Source: Cohnella baijiui (GTDB taxonomy: Bacteria; Bacillota; Bacilli; Paenibacillales; Paenibacillaceae). From it: DNA of 64,000 bases. Every line of letters begins with the position of its first letter. Within the stretch, counting starts at the first letter, position 1. Shown piece by piece: positions 18,308 to 27,288 of the stretch. Made by a program: the position numbers and the translations under genes. The stretch spans positions 248,001-312,000 of the forward strand of contig NZ_JAJFOW010000001.1 of NCBI RefSeq assembly GCF_020731285.1. The letters run 5' to 3'. The notes under the pieces are model-generated. The model made no database searches, had not been told where the DNA came from, and saw nothing but the letters and a program-made list of their open reading frames with translations.

Positions 18308-19144
18308 TCAACGGTCGGATTGCCCCGCTTGACGTTCCTCCCGCCATTTCCGCCGGTTGTCGGCGTGACGTTCCCGGAGCCCTCTCTTGAACGCATAGCC
18401 GTTGCGGGCCATGTAAGCCTCGAACGCCGTCTCGTCCGCCGAATCCCCCTGCCGTTCGACCAGGTCGAGATAGCGCACGGACTCGGCGAGCCGCAGCCGG
18501 ATGTCGGCCGGATCGTCCGTAGGCGTGCCATGGCTCGGCAAAAGCAGCAGCCCTTCGCGGCCTTCGACAACTCGTTCGAAAGAAGCCAGCGTGGACCGGT
18601 AGTTCGCGAACGAGTCGTAGACGAACGGAAATTCCACATCGGACAAGAAGTCGCCCGGGATAAGCAAGCCGAGAGGCTCAACGATGCACATCAGGCCGTC
18701 GGGATGGTGCCCGGGCGCGCGGTAAAACGTCAGCGTCGTGCGGCCGGCGCCGATCGCTTCCCCTTCCTTGCGCACGATATAGTCCGCTTTGGGGTACGCG
18801 TGCGCGTAAGGCCTTTCGATATAGAACGCGTCGTCGTGCCGTTCGATCTCCTCGACCGCAGCACGCGGATCTGTCGTCTCCGCGAAAGCTTGGCTCGCGA
18901 CGGTCACCTCGTCCGCAAAGGCGCCATAACCGGCGATATGGTCGTAGTCCGAGTGGGTGTAGAACGCGAACACCGGCCGGTGTTCCTTCACTTGGTCCAC
19001 ATACTCGCGGACCGCCTGGACTTCCGAAGGCAAATAGCCCGGATCCACCACGAGCACGAGATCCTCCGTGCACACGACGATCGCGTTCGTCTGGTAAATC
19101 TCGCTCCGAAAGACGGCGACGGCGCCGTCCTTGTAGGTTCGCAT
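18308..19144 (-). CDS. MBL-fold metallo-hydrolase with unusual HxDxDH motif
   Basis: A metallo-beta-lactamase-fold protein of 278 aa. Metal ligands: FYTHSDYDHIAG (near residue 65), where the canonical HxHxDH second His is replaced by Asp; APGHHPDGL; IPGDFLSDVEFPF; and LLPSHGTPTDD near 205. The C-terminal 60 residues are charged and helical (KRGLRERHADNRRKWREERQ). Probable hydrolase of a thioester, lactone or similar small substrate. The altered ligand may change metal content, but the rest of the active site is intact. Start ATG at 19144 follows the RBS-like GAAAGGACGAG. Confidence 0.8.
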   Translation of the reverse strand: MRTYKDGAVAVFRSEIYQTNAIVVCTEDLVLVVDPGYLPSEVQAVREYVDQVKEHRPVFAFYTHSDYDHIAGYGAFADEVTVASQAFAETTDPRAAVEEIERHDDAFYIERPYAHAYPKADYIVRKEGEAIGAGRTTLTFYRAPGHHPDGLMCIVEPLGLLIPGDFLSDVEFPFVYDSFANYRSTLASFERVVEGREGLLLLPSHGTPTDDPADIRLRLAESVRYLDLVERQGDSADETAFEAYMARNGYAFKRGLRERHADNRRKWREERQAGQSDR

Positions 19145-19314
19145 GGTGCCTCGTCCTTTCGTGGGCGCTGGCCGGACGGGGCGCTCCCCGTCCGGTCTCG
19201 CTATTAAGCGTAGCCGTTCGCCGGTCCGAGTTCAAGCTTTTCGGCACAACCGTACGCGTGCGCGATTTTCATTCGCGGCTCCCGACCTTCGAACCGTCCT
19301 TCTTTTGCTCGCCC

Positions 19315-19346
19315 AAAAAGCCCCGCGCGCGGAGGGCGGCGGGGCT
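19315..19346 (-). terminator. Terminator after the CNNM/CBS gene
   Basis: On the minus strand AGCCCCGC (19346-19339) pairs with GCGGGGCT (19326-19319), followed by TTTTT. Confidence 0.8.
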
Positions 19347-19351
19347 GAAGA

Positions 19352-20680
19352 TTAATCCGAAGTTTGATCCACCAGACGAAGATGGGACGCCGGCTCTCCC
19401 TCACGGGCGATCTCGAGCCTGCGAATCCGGTTGCGGTCCTTTTCCCGAACCGTGAACACCAAGCCATCGTACGTCCAGGATGCGCCTCGCGGCAGCTCGG
19501 GCTGCTGGCTGTACAGCCACCCCCCGATCGTGCTCACGTCTTCGCCGGGAAGCGTCACGCCGAACAGTTCGCCGACGTCGTCCAAAAGCGATTTGCCGTC
19601 GATCAGGTACCGGTCTTCGCCGATGCGCTCGATCGGCTTGACTTCGTCGCCGTCGAATTCGTCGCGGATCTCGCCGACGATCTCCTCGAGGATGTCTTCG
19701 ATCGTGACAAGCCCCGCCGTTCCGCCGTATTCGTCCAGAAGCAGGGCGATATGCTTGCGTTCCCGCTGCATCCGCAGAAGCAGGTCTTTGACCGGCATGA
19801 CGTCCGGCACCGACAGCACCGGCTGCAGCAGCGAGCGGAAGTCGAAATTCGGATTGTTGTCGTAGTTCAGGAAAAACTGCTTCGTGTTCACGAAGCCGAT
19901 AATATCGTCTTTGCTCTCTTTGGCGACCATAAAACGGGTATATTGTTCCTTTTTGATGACCGCCATATTCTCCTCGAGGGAGCGACCCGCGTACAGACAC
20001 ACCATGTCGGTGCGGGGAATCATGATCTCGCGGGCGAGCAGCTGGTCGAACTGGAAAATCCGGTTCACGTAGCCGTATTCCGTCCGGTTGATCTTGCCGC
20101 TCTCGTAGCTCTCGGAGAGAATGATGCGGATCTCCTCTTCGGAGTGGGCCTCCTCATGCTCGCCGGCCGGCTTCATGCCGAACAAGCGGACGAGTTGGTT
20201 GGCCGATCCGTTAAGCAGCCAAATGAACGGATACATGATCTTGTAGAATCCGACGATGAGGGGAGCCGTGAGCAGCGAGATCTGCTCCGCCTTGCGGATT
20301 GCCAGCGTCTTCGGCGCCAGTTCGCCGAGCACCACGTGCAAATACGTGATCAGGGCGAATGCGATGAGAAAGGAGAGAAGATGTCCGACGCTCTCCGAGA
20401 TGCCCAAGTCGTGAAACAACGGATTCAATATCTTCTCGACCGTCGGCTCGCCGAGCCACCCCAGTCCGAGGGCGGTGATCGTGATCCCCAACTGGCAGGC
20501 CGACAGATAACCGTCGAGATTGGCCGTGACGCGCTGAACGGCGACGGCGTTTTTCCGTTTCTCCAACACGAGCTGATCGACCCGGCTGGACCGGATGCGG
20601 ATAATGGCGAACTCCGTAGCGACGAAAAAAGCGGTCAACAGGATGAGCAAGAAGACGAGCACGAGATTCATCGCGATCAT
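19352..20680 (-). CDS. CNNM/CBS-domain membrane protein (HlyC/CorC family, UPF0053)
   Basis: The protein is 442 aa. Residues 1-180 form a DUF21/CNNM membrane domain with four hydrophobic segments (VFLLILLTAFFVATEFAIIR, CQLGITITALGLGWLGEPTV, VLGELAPKTLAIRK). Two CBS domains follow (MIPRTDMVCLYAG; LLDEYGGTAGLVTIEDILEE), then a C-terminal CorC/HlyC domain (IDGKSLLDDVGELFGVTLP). Such proteins are linked to magnesium or other divalent cation efflux in Bacilli (compare YhdP, YqhB, MpfA). Earlier 'hemolysin' names are misleading. Translation start at 20680, or 20671, behind a G-rich GAGAGGGGGG site. Confidence 0.9.
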   Translation of the reverse strand: MIAMNLVLVFLLILLTAFFVATEFAIIRIRSSRVDQLVLEKRKNAVAVQRVTANLDGYLSACQLGITITALGLGWLGEPTVEKILNPLFHDLGISESVGHLLSFLIAFALITYLHVVLGELAPKTLAIRKAEQISLLTAPLIVGFYKIMYPFIWLLNGSANQLVRLFGMKPAGEHEEAHSEEEIRIILSESYESGKINRTEYGYVNRIFQFDQLLAREIMIPRTDMVCLYAGRSLEENMAVIKKEQYTRFMVAKESKDDIIGFVNTKQFFLNYDNNPNFDFRSLLQPVLSVPDVMPVKDLLLRMQRERKHIALLLDEYGGTAGLVTIEDILEEIVGEIRDEFDGDEVKPIERIGEDRYLIDGKSLLDDVGELFGVTLPGEDVSTIGGWLYSQQPELPRGASWTYDGLVFTVREKDRNRIRRLEIAREGEPASHLRLVDQTSD

Positions 20681-20990
20681 GCGCGCACCCCCCTCTCGAC
20701 GATTCTCGAGAACGACGACGGGCGCATGCCGATCAAGGTGTTGCTAACGTTCATTTGACTTGCGGTAGGTTCGGGTTCCGGGTCCACTGTACGAATTGTC
20801 CCTCCATGAATAAATAGAATGAAAATCAGATGCTTAGTAGGATATACGCAGATGGGCGATTAACGTTTCAATGAAGGGGATGTACCCGGTTTTCGGATTC
20901 TTGAAACTTGATTCTTCCGGGCGGCGAAACGAAAATCCGGTGCCTCCCACACGGATGTTCCCATTCGGTTCGTCGGCGCTTGCGCGCGTC
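20681..20990. other. Intergenic region between divergent genes
   Basis: About 400 bases between the CNNM gene and the secreted-protein gene. No ORF of protein character; no tRNA or riboswitch recognised. Its right end carries the promoter listed next. Confidence 0.5.
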
Positions 20991-21002
20991 GCAGCTTTGC
21001 AT

Positions 21003-21031
21003 TGACAGCGGTCCGAAGCGGTGCTAATATC
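21003..21031 (+). promoter_or_regulatory. Sigma-A-like promoter
   Basis: TTGACA (21003-21008), a 17-base spacer and TAATAT (21026-21031) lie 67 bases before the ATG of the secreted protein gene. Confidence 0.8.
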
Positions 21032-21098
21032 GGATTACCTTCAATTCATACATATCAAGTAGGAATTTATGGATTACATGTCAAAAGGAGTTTTGTCC

Positions 21099-22466
21099 AT
21101 GACCTTCCCTATCCCCGTTTCCCGAAAATGGCTGCTCGCCGGCCTGTTGTCCGTCACCGTAGCCGCTTCCGGAACAACCGCTTGGTCTACCCCCGCCGCT
21201 GCTGCCGTTGCGGCCACACATGCGGTGACCGCTTCCGAGTACGAGGCGTTTCTGAAGGAAAAGCTGAATCTAGCGCTCCCCGCTTCGGTCGCCAAAGGCG
21301 ATTTCCTGGCAGCCCTCGCCGAAGCGCTCGGCGCTAAGACCGAAGGCGAACCGGTCGTCTTCAAGGATCTGCCCGCGACCAGTCCTTACTATGCCCCGGC
21401 GCAGGCGCTCTATCGCCTCGGCGTCCTAACCTCCGACACAGTCCGCGCCTCGGACCGGTTGTCCGCGATCAACGCCGTGCAGATCGCCTTGAAAGCGGCG
21501 GATCTCAAGGAGCTGGCCTATACGTACCCCGCATCCAAAGTGAAGCAAGCGCTGGCCAAGGTTAAGCTGAACCCTGCGACGCTCGGCACCCAAGCCGCCC
21601 AGGAGCTCGCCGCTGCAATCGACACCGGCTTGCTGCCGCCGGCGTATTATGCGGACCTCAAGCCGAACGCGGCCGCCTCCCGCCACCTATCCGCCGTCCT
21701 GATCGGGCAGACGCTCGCCGTCAAAGGTCTGTACAAGCACTATCTCGGCTATGCGTCCGACAGCGATATCTACGCCAAGCTGAACGATGCCTATCAACAA
21801 TCGGACATCATCCAGGCGCCCGAGCTTCGCAAGATCGTCGATGCGGCGCTCGAAGAGTCGCTCGTCACCGGCTACAACCTGAAGGACGCGCGATACGACG
21901 CCAACTTCGTCGATTCGCTGTCGCTCGTTTACGGCCATTCCGACTTGACGCACGCGCTGCAACTGATCGGCCTGCTCCGCAGCGAAGGCATCGACGCCAA
22001 AGTCCAGTTCGAGCCGAAAACGTCCGCGTTCGTATACTTGAAGGAATGGGGCGAACCCGGCGTCTCCGACCAATATGAAGTGCGCCAGATTGCGAACGGC
22101 AATTATATCGAATACGCCAAGGAATACGACATCGCGTTCGAGTTCGACAACTTGACGGACAAAAAGCGCTTCGACGATGTCGTCCACGCTTACGCCAAGA
22201 AAAACAAGGAAGACCAGACCGGCCTCATCGCCGGCTCCTGGTGGCAGCCGCTCTACTACTCGTTCACCGAGCTTCCTTCGTACCGGTTGATCACCAACAA
22301 CAAGATCGACGGAGGCCGCTACTACGCGCAGTCGTTCTCCTTGAAGGAGAAGTCCGCCGAAGTGGTCGAAGGCTTCCGCCGCCTCGATCCGGCCGCCGTC
22401 ATCACGCACAAAGACTTTTGGGTGGACGTGCCGTTCTTCAACTACTTGAACGGTGAGTCCCTGTAA
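21099..22466 (+). CDS. Secreted protein of unknown function, 455 aa
   Basis: The start at 21099 is chosen over an upstream ATG because AAAAGGAG lies 9 bases before it. It gives a clear Sec signal peptide: MTFPIPVSRK, hydrophobic 11-25, and a likely cleavage after the Ala-rich stretch near 35-40. The mature N-terminal ~160 residues have helical pairs with alternating Ala/Leu reminiscent of SLH-like modules (FKDLPATSPYYAPAQALYRL, GVLTSDTVRASDRLSAINAV), so divergent surface-layer homology repeats are possible. The remainder (DLTHALQLIGLLRSEGIDAK, WWQPLYYSFTELPSYRLITN) matches nothing I can name. It is monocistronic with its own promoter and terminator. Confidence 0.75.
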   Translation: MTFPIPVSRKWLLAGLLSVTVAASGTTAWSTPAAAAVAATHAVTASEYEAFLKEKLNLALPASVAKGDFLAALAEALGAKTEGEPVVFKDLPATSPYYAPAQALYRLGVLTSDTVRASDRLSAINAVQIALKAADLKELAYTYPASKVKQALAKVKLNPATLGTQAAQELAAAIDTGLLPPAYYADLKPNAAASRHLSAVLIGQTLAVKGLYKHYLGYASDSDIYAKLNDAYQQSDIIQAPELRKIVDAALEESLVTGYNLKDARYDANFVDSLSLVYGHSDLTHALQLIGLLRSEGIDAKVQFEPKTSAFVYLKEWGEPGVSDQYEVRQIANGNYIEYAKEYDIAFEFDNLTDKKRFDDVVHAYAKKNKEDQTGLIAGSWWQPLYYSFTELPSYRLITNNKIDGGRYYAQSFSLKEKSAEVVEGFRRLDPAAVITHKDFWVDVPFFNYLNGESL

Positions 22467-22541
22467 GACCGGCAGCCGCTGTCGCAAAGCGGCCGGAGAT
22501 GGGACTGTCTCTTAAGCCCACGCAAAACCGATTTTCTTCGA

Positions 22542-22584
22542 AAAAGGACCTCAACCACAACTAGTGGAACTTGAGGTCCTTTTG
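22542..22584 (+). terminator. Terminator after the secreted protein gene
   Basis: AAAAGGACCTCAA (22542-22554) pairs perfectly with TTGAGGTCCTTTT (22571-22583), with an inner CCAC/GTGG pairing in the loop. Confidence 0.85.
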
Positions 22585-22675
22585 TTTGCGTTTATTGTCA
22601 TGCATCTCGAACAAGTCGTCGCGCATAGGGGTGGGTGAGGGGAAAACTCCCTATCCGACTACAACGAGGTGTGCC

Positions 22676-23095
22676 ATGCCCAAAGCTGTCAAGTCCGCCC
22701 TGGCTGGTTTGCTGGTCCTCGCTGCAATCGTCCTCGGCGCCCTCTACCTTTCCCAGGGCGACGCCCAAGCTACTTCGATCACCCGTGCCGTCGAAGACGG
22801 CATCACCGTCGAAATCCGGTCGCCCGACGGACCGATCGAGGTGCTGCGAGAAAACCGGTTCACCGTCGTCCTGAAGGACGCTTCGGGCCAGCCGATCCGG
22901 AATGCGAAGTTGCAGATGGTCATGTTCATGCCGAAGATGTACTGCGGCGACTTTTACGCTCAAATCACGGAGACGGCGCCCGGCGTCTACGAGGCGGTTG
23001 GCGTGCTGCCGATGCGGGGCAAATGGAAAGCGGAGCTGAAGATCGATCAAGGCGGTCGAACGGCGACGGTCTCGCATCTGTTCAAGACGGAATGA
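22676..23095 (+). CDS. FixH/YtkA-like membrane-anchored protein
   Basis: A 139-aa protein starting at ATG 22676, behind GAGGTG. An N-terminal transmembrane anchor (ALAGLLVLAAIVLGALYL) is followed by an extracytoplasmic beta-sandwich of the FixH/YtkA type: ITVEIRSPDGPIEVLRENRF, LKDASGQPIRNAKLQMVMFM, then a Met/Cys-containing loop MPKMYCGDFYAQI and GVLPMRGKWKAELKI. FixH-family proteins work with copper ATPases in cytochrome oxidase assembly; the Met and Cys residues could bind copper. It converges on the SafE-like and copper ATPase genes, which supports a copper-handling role. Confidence 0.75.
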   Translation: MPKAVKSALAGLLVLAAIVLGALYLSQGDAQATSITRAVEDGITVEIRSPDGPIEVLRENRFTVVLKDASGQPIRNAKLQMVMFMPKMYCGDFYAQITETAPGVYEAVGVLPMRGKWKAELKIDQGGRTATVSHLFKTE

Positions 23096-23124
23096 ATGGA
23101 AAGAGCGGCCCTCCGGATTCGGCT

Positions 23125-23811
23125 TTACCAGAGCCAGGGATGAACCGGCGGAACAAATCCGTTGGCGCTGAGCCCCTTCATGACGGAGAGGATTCCCATG
23201 ACGAGGGCCAGCGCCGTGCCGGCCGTGCGGAGCCGGCGCCGCCATGCCTTGCGCATTTTGGCCGCGACCAGGCCGGTGACGACCATGGCGGGCAGCGTGC
23301 AGACGCCGAAGACGAGCAGAAGGAGAAAGCCGCCCAGCACCGTCCCGCTGGCAGCCGCGTTGATTTGCATCGCGTATGTCAGGCCGCACGGCAAAAATCC
23401 GAGCAGCAGGCCGGTGACGAAAACGCCCGCCAGCTCGTGCCCGCTGCGGAGCGCCGTCATCCGATCGGCGACGAAGCGGATGCGCAGCGGACTGTAGCGA
23501 TGCGTGGGCAGCGTGAATCGGGTCGCCGTCCAAAGAAGGATGAGCAAGCCGCCGAGCAAGCTCGCGATCCCCTGCAGCCCGACGAGCGACCCGGCATAAT
23601 TCAGGAAGGAGCCGGCGCCGCCCATGAACGCCCCGATGAGCGCGTAGGTAACGACACGCCCGGCGTTGTAGACGAGCACCGGCTTCATCGGGGTGGACTG
23701 GGCGTTCATGGCGAACGATGTAACGATGCCCCCGCACATAATGATGCAATGCGGTGCGCCGGCGATGCCCGACAGCGCGGCGAGCAGCAGCGAGTCAGGC
23801 GATACGGCCAT
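23125..23811 (-). CDS. SafE/DsbD-like six-helix membrane protein (sulfite exporter TauE/SafE family, UreH-like)
   Basis: The 228-aa protein starts at an ATG with GGAGGGG upstream, 17 bases inside the end of the copper ATPase gene. It has six or so hydrophobic segments and the two half-repeats typical of this family: GIAGAPHCIIMCGGIV near the N terminus and LLGFLPCGLTYAMQ in the middle, each with a conserved Pro-Cys or Cys. Homologues commonly sit beside ccoI/fixI copper ATPases in bacteria and are thought to move reductant or copper. The overlap means it is cotranslated with the ATPase. Confidence 0.8.
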   Translation of the reverse strand: MAVSPDSLLLAALSGIAGAPHCIIMCGGIVTSFAMNAQSTPMKPVLVYNAGRVVTYALIGAFMGGAGSFLNYAGSLVGLQGIASLLGGLLILLWTATRFTLPTHRYSPLRIRFVADRMTALRSGHELAGVFVTGLLLGFLPCGLTYAMQINAAASGTVLGGFLLLLVFGVCTLPAMVVTGLVAAKMRKAWRRRLRTAGTALALVMGILSVMKGLSANGFVPPVHPWLW

Positions 23812-26014
23812 CGCGGCCCCTCCGTCCCGGGCGCAGCCGCTGAAGGCGCAGCGCATTGCATACGACCAGCACCGAGCTGAGGGCCATCATCAGGCAAGCC
23901 GTTCGCGGATCGAGCCATCCGGCGGCGGCGAACGGGATCGCAAGCGCATTGTAGCCGAGCGAAAATCCGAGGTTTTGCCGGATGTTGCGCATCGTCCGCC
24001 GGCTAATATCGATCGCGTCGGCGACGCGCGTCAACTCGCCCCGCAAGAGGACGACATGCCCGGCTTCCATCGCCGCCTCCGTCCCCGAATCCATGGCGAA
24101 GCCGACGTCCGCCGCGGCAAGTGCCGCGGCGTCGTTGATGCCGTCGCCGATCATGGCGACGCGGTGCCCTTGATCCTGGAGGCGGCGGACGAGCCCGAGC
24201 TTGTCTTCGGGCAGCATTTGCGCGAATACGTGTTCGATCTCCGCTTCCTTGGCGATCTTGTCGGCGGCGGCTTGCCCGTCGCCCGTCACCATGAGCACCT
24301 CAGCGTAGCGCTTCAGTTGGGTCACGGAAGCGGCGGACGCCGGCCGCAGCCGGTCCGTCAGCACGAACGTCCCGGTCCACTGTCCATCGATCGCCAGGTA
24401 CAGCACGGATTCTCCTTCCCCATGGGGGAGGCGCAGCTCCTCCTGCGGCAGACGTGTCCCCAGCGCACGATGCCACCCCACGCTTCCGAGAAGCGCCTCC
24501 TTGCCTTCGATCGTGCCGGCGATTCCCTTGCCCGCTTCCTCCCGCACCATCCGCGCTTCGGGCACGAGGAGACGCCTGCGCGCCGCCGCCTCGCGGATCG
24601 CATGGGCGAGCGGATGCTTCGAGTGCGCTTCAAGCGAAGCGGCGGCGCGAAGCGCGACCGCTTCGGGAACGCCGCGGCCGCCCGGCGCCCGGATCGTCAG
24701 CAGCGTCGGCTTGCCCTCCGTCAGCGTCCCCGTCTTGTCCAGCAGGATGCGGTCGACATGCGGCAATCCTTCCATGACGCTGCCTTCCTTGAACAAAATG
24801 CCCCGCCGCGCCGACAGGCTGGTCGAGACGAGGATCGAAATGGGTGCGGCGAGCCCGAGCGCGCACGGGCAGGACACGAGCAGCACGGCGAGCGCGTTGT
24901 GCAGCGCCGCGCCCGGCGCCCCGGCCGGTGCGAACCATTGCCAAGCTGCGAAGGTCGCCGCCGCGCAGACGATCATAAGCGGCACGAACACGGCCGCCAC
25001 GCGGTCGACCCTTCGCTGGATGACCGGCTTGGCGCTCTGCGCCTGCTCGATCAGCCGGATCATGCGCGAAAGCCGCGTCTCCTGCGGAACCGAGGTCGTC
25101 TTGATGCGAATCGTGCCGGCCAGGTTGCGCGACCCGCTATAGACGCGGTCGCCCACCGCCTTGGCGATCAAGCGGCTCTCCCCCGTCAAGAACGACTCGT
25201 CGACTTCGCCGCGCCCGGACACGATTTGGCCGTCCGTCGCGATCCACTCGCCGGCGTGCACGACGGCGATATCGCCTACGCGAAGCTCGGCGATCGGCAG
25301 CCATTCTTCCTCTTGCCTTCGCACGACGCGAATCAACTGCGCCTGCATGCGCTGCAAACTGCCGATGCCGCGCAGCGCCTGCCCCTTGGCGATCGCTTCG
25401 AGAAGCTTGCCCAGCAGCACCGCCGTCAGGATCATTGCGCTCGTATCGAAGTAGTTATGGCCGTGCATCCCCGCATGCGCGGGCGCGCGAAACACGAGGT
25501 AATGGCTGTATAGATACGCGATCGAAGTGCTGAGCGCGACCAGGACGTCCATGTTGGCGGAACGGGCGCGAACGGCATGATAGGCGCCCGCGTAAAACGG
25601 ATAAGCCACATACAGCTGCATCGCGGTGGCGACGCCCAGTTGGAACCAGGCATTCAAAAAGAGCGCGGGTACCCACAGCCCCTCCGTCCACGGCAGATGC
25701 CCCAGCATCGCCCATAGCAGCGGAAACGACAGCAGCGCGGACAGCACGAACCGGTTGAGATAAGCGCGAATTTCCCGGCTGCTGGCCGCGCGCGCGTCGT
25801 CGCGTTCTTCCTTTGCGTCGTATCCGATCTGCCGGATGCGGCCGATCATCCGCGCGGGATCGGTCAGCCGCGGGTCGTACGTGACGGACGCTTGCCCAAG
25901 CGGCAAATTCACTTCGATCCGCTCCACGCCGTCCATGCGGCCCACGGTCCGTTCGATGCGGGCCGAGCATGCCGCGCAGGTCATGCCCGTAATTTGCAGG
26001 TCGACTCCCTTCAA
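23795..26014 (-). CDS. Copper-translocating P1B-type ATPase (CopA/CcoI-like)
   Basis: A 739-aa ATPase whose TTG start lies 7 bases past GGGAGG. It has one N-terminal heavy-metal domain (ITGMTCAACSARIE), eight membrane helices, the phosphatase loop TGES, the ion-site motif SCPCALGLAAP in TM6, DKTGTLTEG (phosphorylated Asp) and GDGINDAAALAAADVGFAMD. TM7 has YN and TM8 has MMALSS, the Cu(I) P1B-1 signature. It exports Cu(I) or delivers it to the outer membrane face. Neighbouring FixH- and SafE-like genes suggest the CcoI-type assembly role rather than pure detoxification; no CsoR or CopZ gene is adjacent. Confidence 0.9.
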   Translation of the reverse strand: MKGVDLQITGMTCAACSARIERTVGRMDGVERIEVNLPLGQASVTYDPRLTDPARMIGRIRQIGYDAKEERDDARAASSREIRAYLNRFVLSALLSFPLLWAMLGHLPWTEGLWVPALFLNAWFQLGVATAMQLYVAYPFYAGAYHAVRARSANMDVLVALSTSIAYLYSHYLVFRAPAHAGMHGHNYFDTSAMILTAVLLGKLLEAIAKGQALRGIGSLQRMQAQLIRVVRRQEEEWLPIAELRVGDIAVVHAGEWIATDGQIVSGRGEVDESFLTGESRLIAKAVGDRVYSGSRNLAGTIRIKTTSVPQETRLSRMIRLIEQAQSAKPVIQRRVDRVAAVFVPLMIVCAAATFAAWQWFAPAGAPGAALHNALAVLLVSCPCALGLAAPISILVSTSLSARRGILFKEGSVMEGLPHVDRILLDKTGTLTEGKPTLLTIRAPGGRGVPEAVALRAAASLEAHSKHPLAHAIREAAARRRLLVPEARMVREEAGKGIAGTIEGKEALLGSVGWHRALGTRLPQEELRLPHGEGESVLYLAIDGQWTGTFVLTDRLRPASAASVTQLKRYAEVLMVTGDGQAAADKIAKEAEIEHVFAQMLPEDKLGLVRRLQDQGHRVAMIGDGINDAAALAAADVGFAMDSGTEAAMEAGHVVLLRGELTRVADAIDISRRTMRNIRQNLGFSLGYNALAIPFAAAGWLDPRTACLMMALSSVLVVCNALRLQRLRPGRRGRDGRIA

Positions 26015-26121
26015 CTCCGCCCCTCCCTTCCGAACCACGATTCGGTTCAAATATATGCAGGGGAACGGACAACATGTTTGCAAGTCCGAAAAGCCGGACG
26101 GAATCGCTGATCGCAAAAGCA

Positions 26122-26165
26122 GAAAAGTCCCGAAGTCATGTACCGATGACTTTCGGGACTTTTCT
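26122..26165 (-). terminator. Terminator between the Mn-type CDF and copper ATPase genes
   Basis: GAAAAGTCCCGAAGTCAT (26122-26139) pairs, with a one-base offset, with ATGACTTTCGGGACTTTTC (26146-26164). It is T-rich on both sides and so could work in both directions. Confidence 0.8.
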
Positions 26166-26209
26166 TTCGCCGCGTACGGCGGCATATCTTCCGGAGTCCG
26201 GACGCGCGG

Positions 26210-27118
26210 CTACTCGCTCTTCGCCTCCGGATGCATCCCGTCTTCCGCCGCTTCGTACGGTTCGATGTGGATAAGGACGTTGGCAATCCGATGGACGTCG
26301 AGAAGCCGCCGTTCGACCTGCTCCGTGATGGCGTGGCTGTCGCTTACCGACAACTCCGGGTCGACGCCGATCGTGACGTCCACGAACACGCTGTTGCCGT
26401 GCGTTCGCGCGCGGATGTCGATCGTCCGGCCGACGCCCGGCGTCTCCCGGATCGTCTGGCGAATGCGCTGCAGACGCTCGTCGTCGAAGCCGTCGGTCAG
26501 CGCGTGCGTCGTCTCCGCGAAGATGTCCCATGCCGTCTTGACGATGACGACGGCGACGACGAGCGCCGCGGCCGGGTCCAGCCACGGGAGGCCGAACTGG
26601 GCGCCCACGATGCCGACGAATGCGCCTACGCTCACGAGCGCGTCGGAGCGGTTGTCCTGGGCGACGGCGCGAACGGCGCTGCTGCCGATTTGCCGGGCGA
26701 GTCTGGCGTTGTACCGGTAAACGCCGTACATAACGGCCGCGCCGACTAGCGCGATCCAGGCCGCGAGCAGCTCGGGTGAAGCCAGGGACGGCGAACGGAA
26801 CTTGGCGATCGACTGGAAGAAGACTTGCACGCCGACGCCGAAGATGATGAGCGAGGCGATGAGCGCCGCGACCGTCTCCGCGCGAGAGTGGCCGTAGCGG
26901 TGGTCGCGGTCCGGCGGCTTCTGCGAGATGCGCAGCCCGATAAGCACCGCGATCGAAGCGACGATGTCCGTCGCGTTGTTGAAGCCGTCGGCGGACAGCG
27001 CTTCGGAGCCCGTCGCGTAGCCGATGGTCAGCTTGAGGGCGGTGAGCAGGAGATAGGCGATCAGGCTGAGCCGGATGCCCTTCTCCCCTTGCTTCAGTTG
27101 TCGATTGGCGGCTTCCAT
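26210..27118 (-). CDS. Cation diffusion facilitator with manganese-type motifs (MneP/MneS-like)
   Basis: A 302-aa transporter; ATG at 27118 with GGAGGT 6 bases upstream. Six membrane helices are followed by a cytoplasmic C-terminal domain (VGRTIDIRARTHGNSVFVDV). The TM2 site is N47-xxx-D51 (GFNNATDIVAS) and the TM5 site is D155-xxx-D159 (AQDNRSDALVSV), instead of the Zn-type DxxxD/HxxxD pair. The loop HRYGHSRAE is conserved. This N/D plus D/D combination is characteristic of Mn(II) CDFs, so proton-coupled manganese efflux is the best prediction. No Mn riboswitch was recognised upstream. Confidence 0.85.
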   Translation of the reverse strand: MEAANRQLKQGEKGIRLSLIAYLLLTALKLTIGYATGSEALSADGFNNATDIVASIAVLIGLRISQKPPDRDHRYGHSRAETVAALIASLIIFGVGVQVFFQSIAKFRSPSLASPELLAAWIALVGAAVMYGVYRYNARLARQIGSSAVRAVAQDNRSDALVSVGAFVGIVGAQFGLPWLDPAAALVVAVVIVKTAWDIFAETTHALTDGFDDERLQRIRQTIRETPGVGRTIDIRARTHGNSVFVDVTIGVDPELSVSDSHAITEQVERRLLDVHRIANVLIHIEPYEAAEDGMHPEAKSE

Positions 27119-27288
27119 GCGTGACCTCCGGATGACGTTCGTTCGTGTACAAACCATCATACGGGACGCAAGTCGTGTGGGTCTAGAGAAACAGTGTTGG
27201 CGCTATCCTGCAATCTATGAACCGATCAACAAAGTTGTCAGGCGCCAACTTTCGGGGAGCCGCCTCCCCTTCGTCGTCGACCGGGAAG

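Noticed and set aside
20761..20800. tRNA-like GGTTCGGGTTCC sequence
   Set aside because: No acceptor, D-arm or anticodon pairing can be drawn.
22501..22530. Possible insertion-sequence end (GGGACTGTCTCTTAAGCCC)
   Set aside because: Resembles the start of some IS ends but there is no partner end or transposase nearby.
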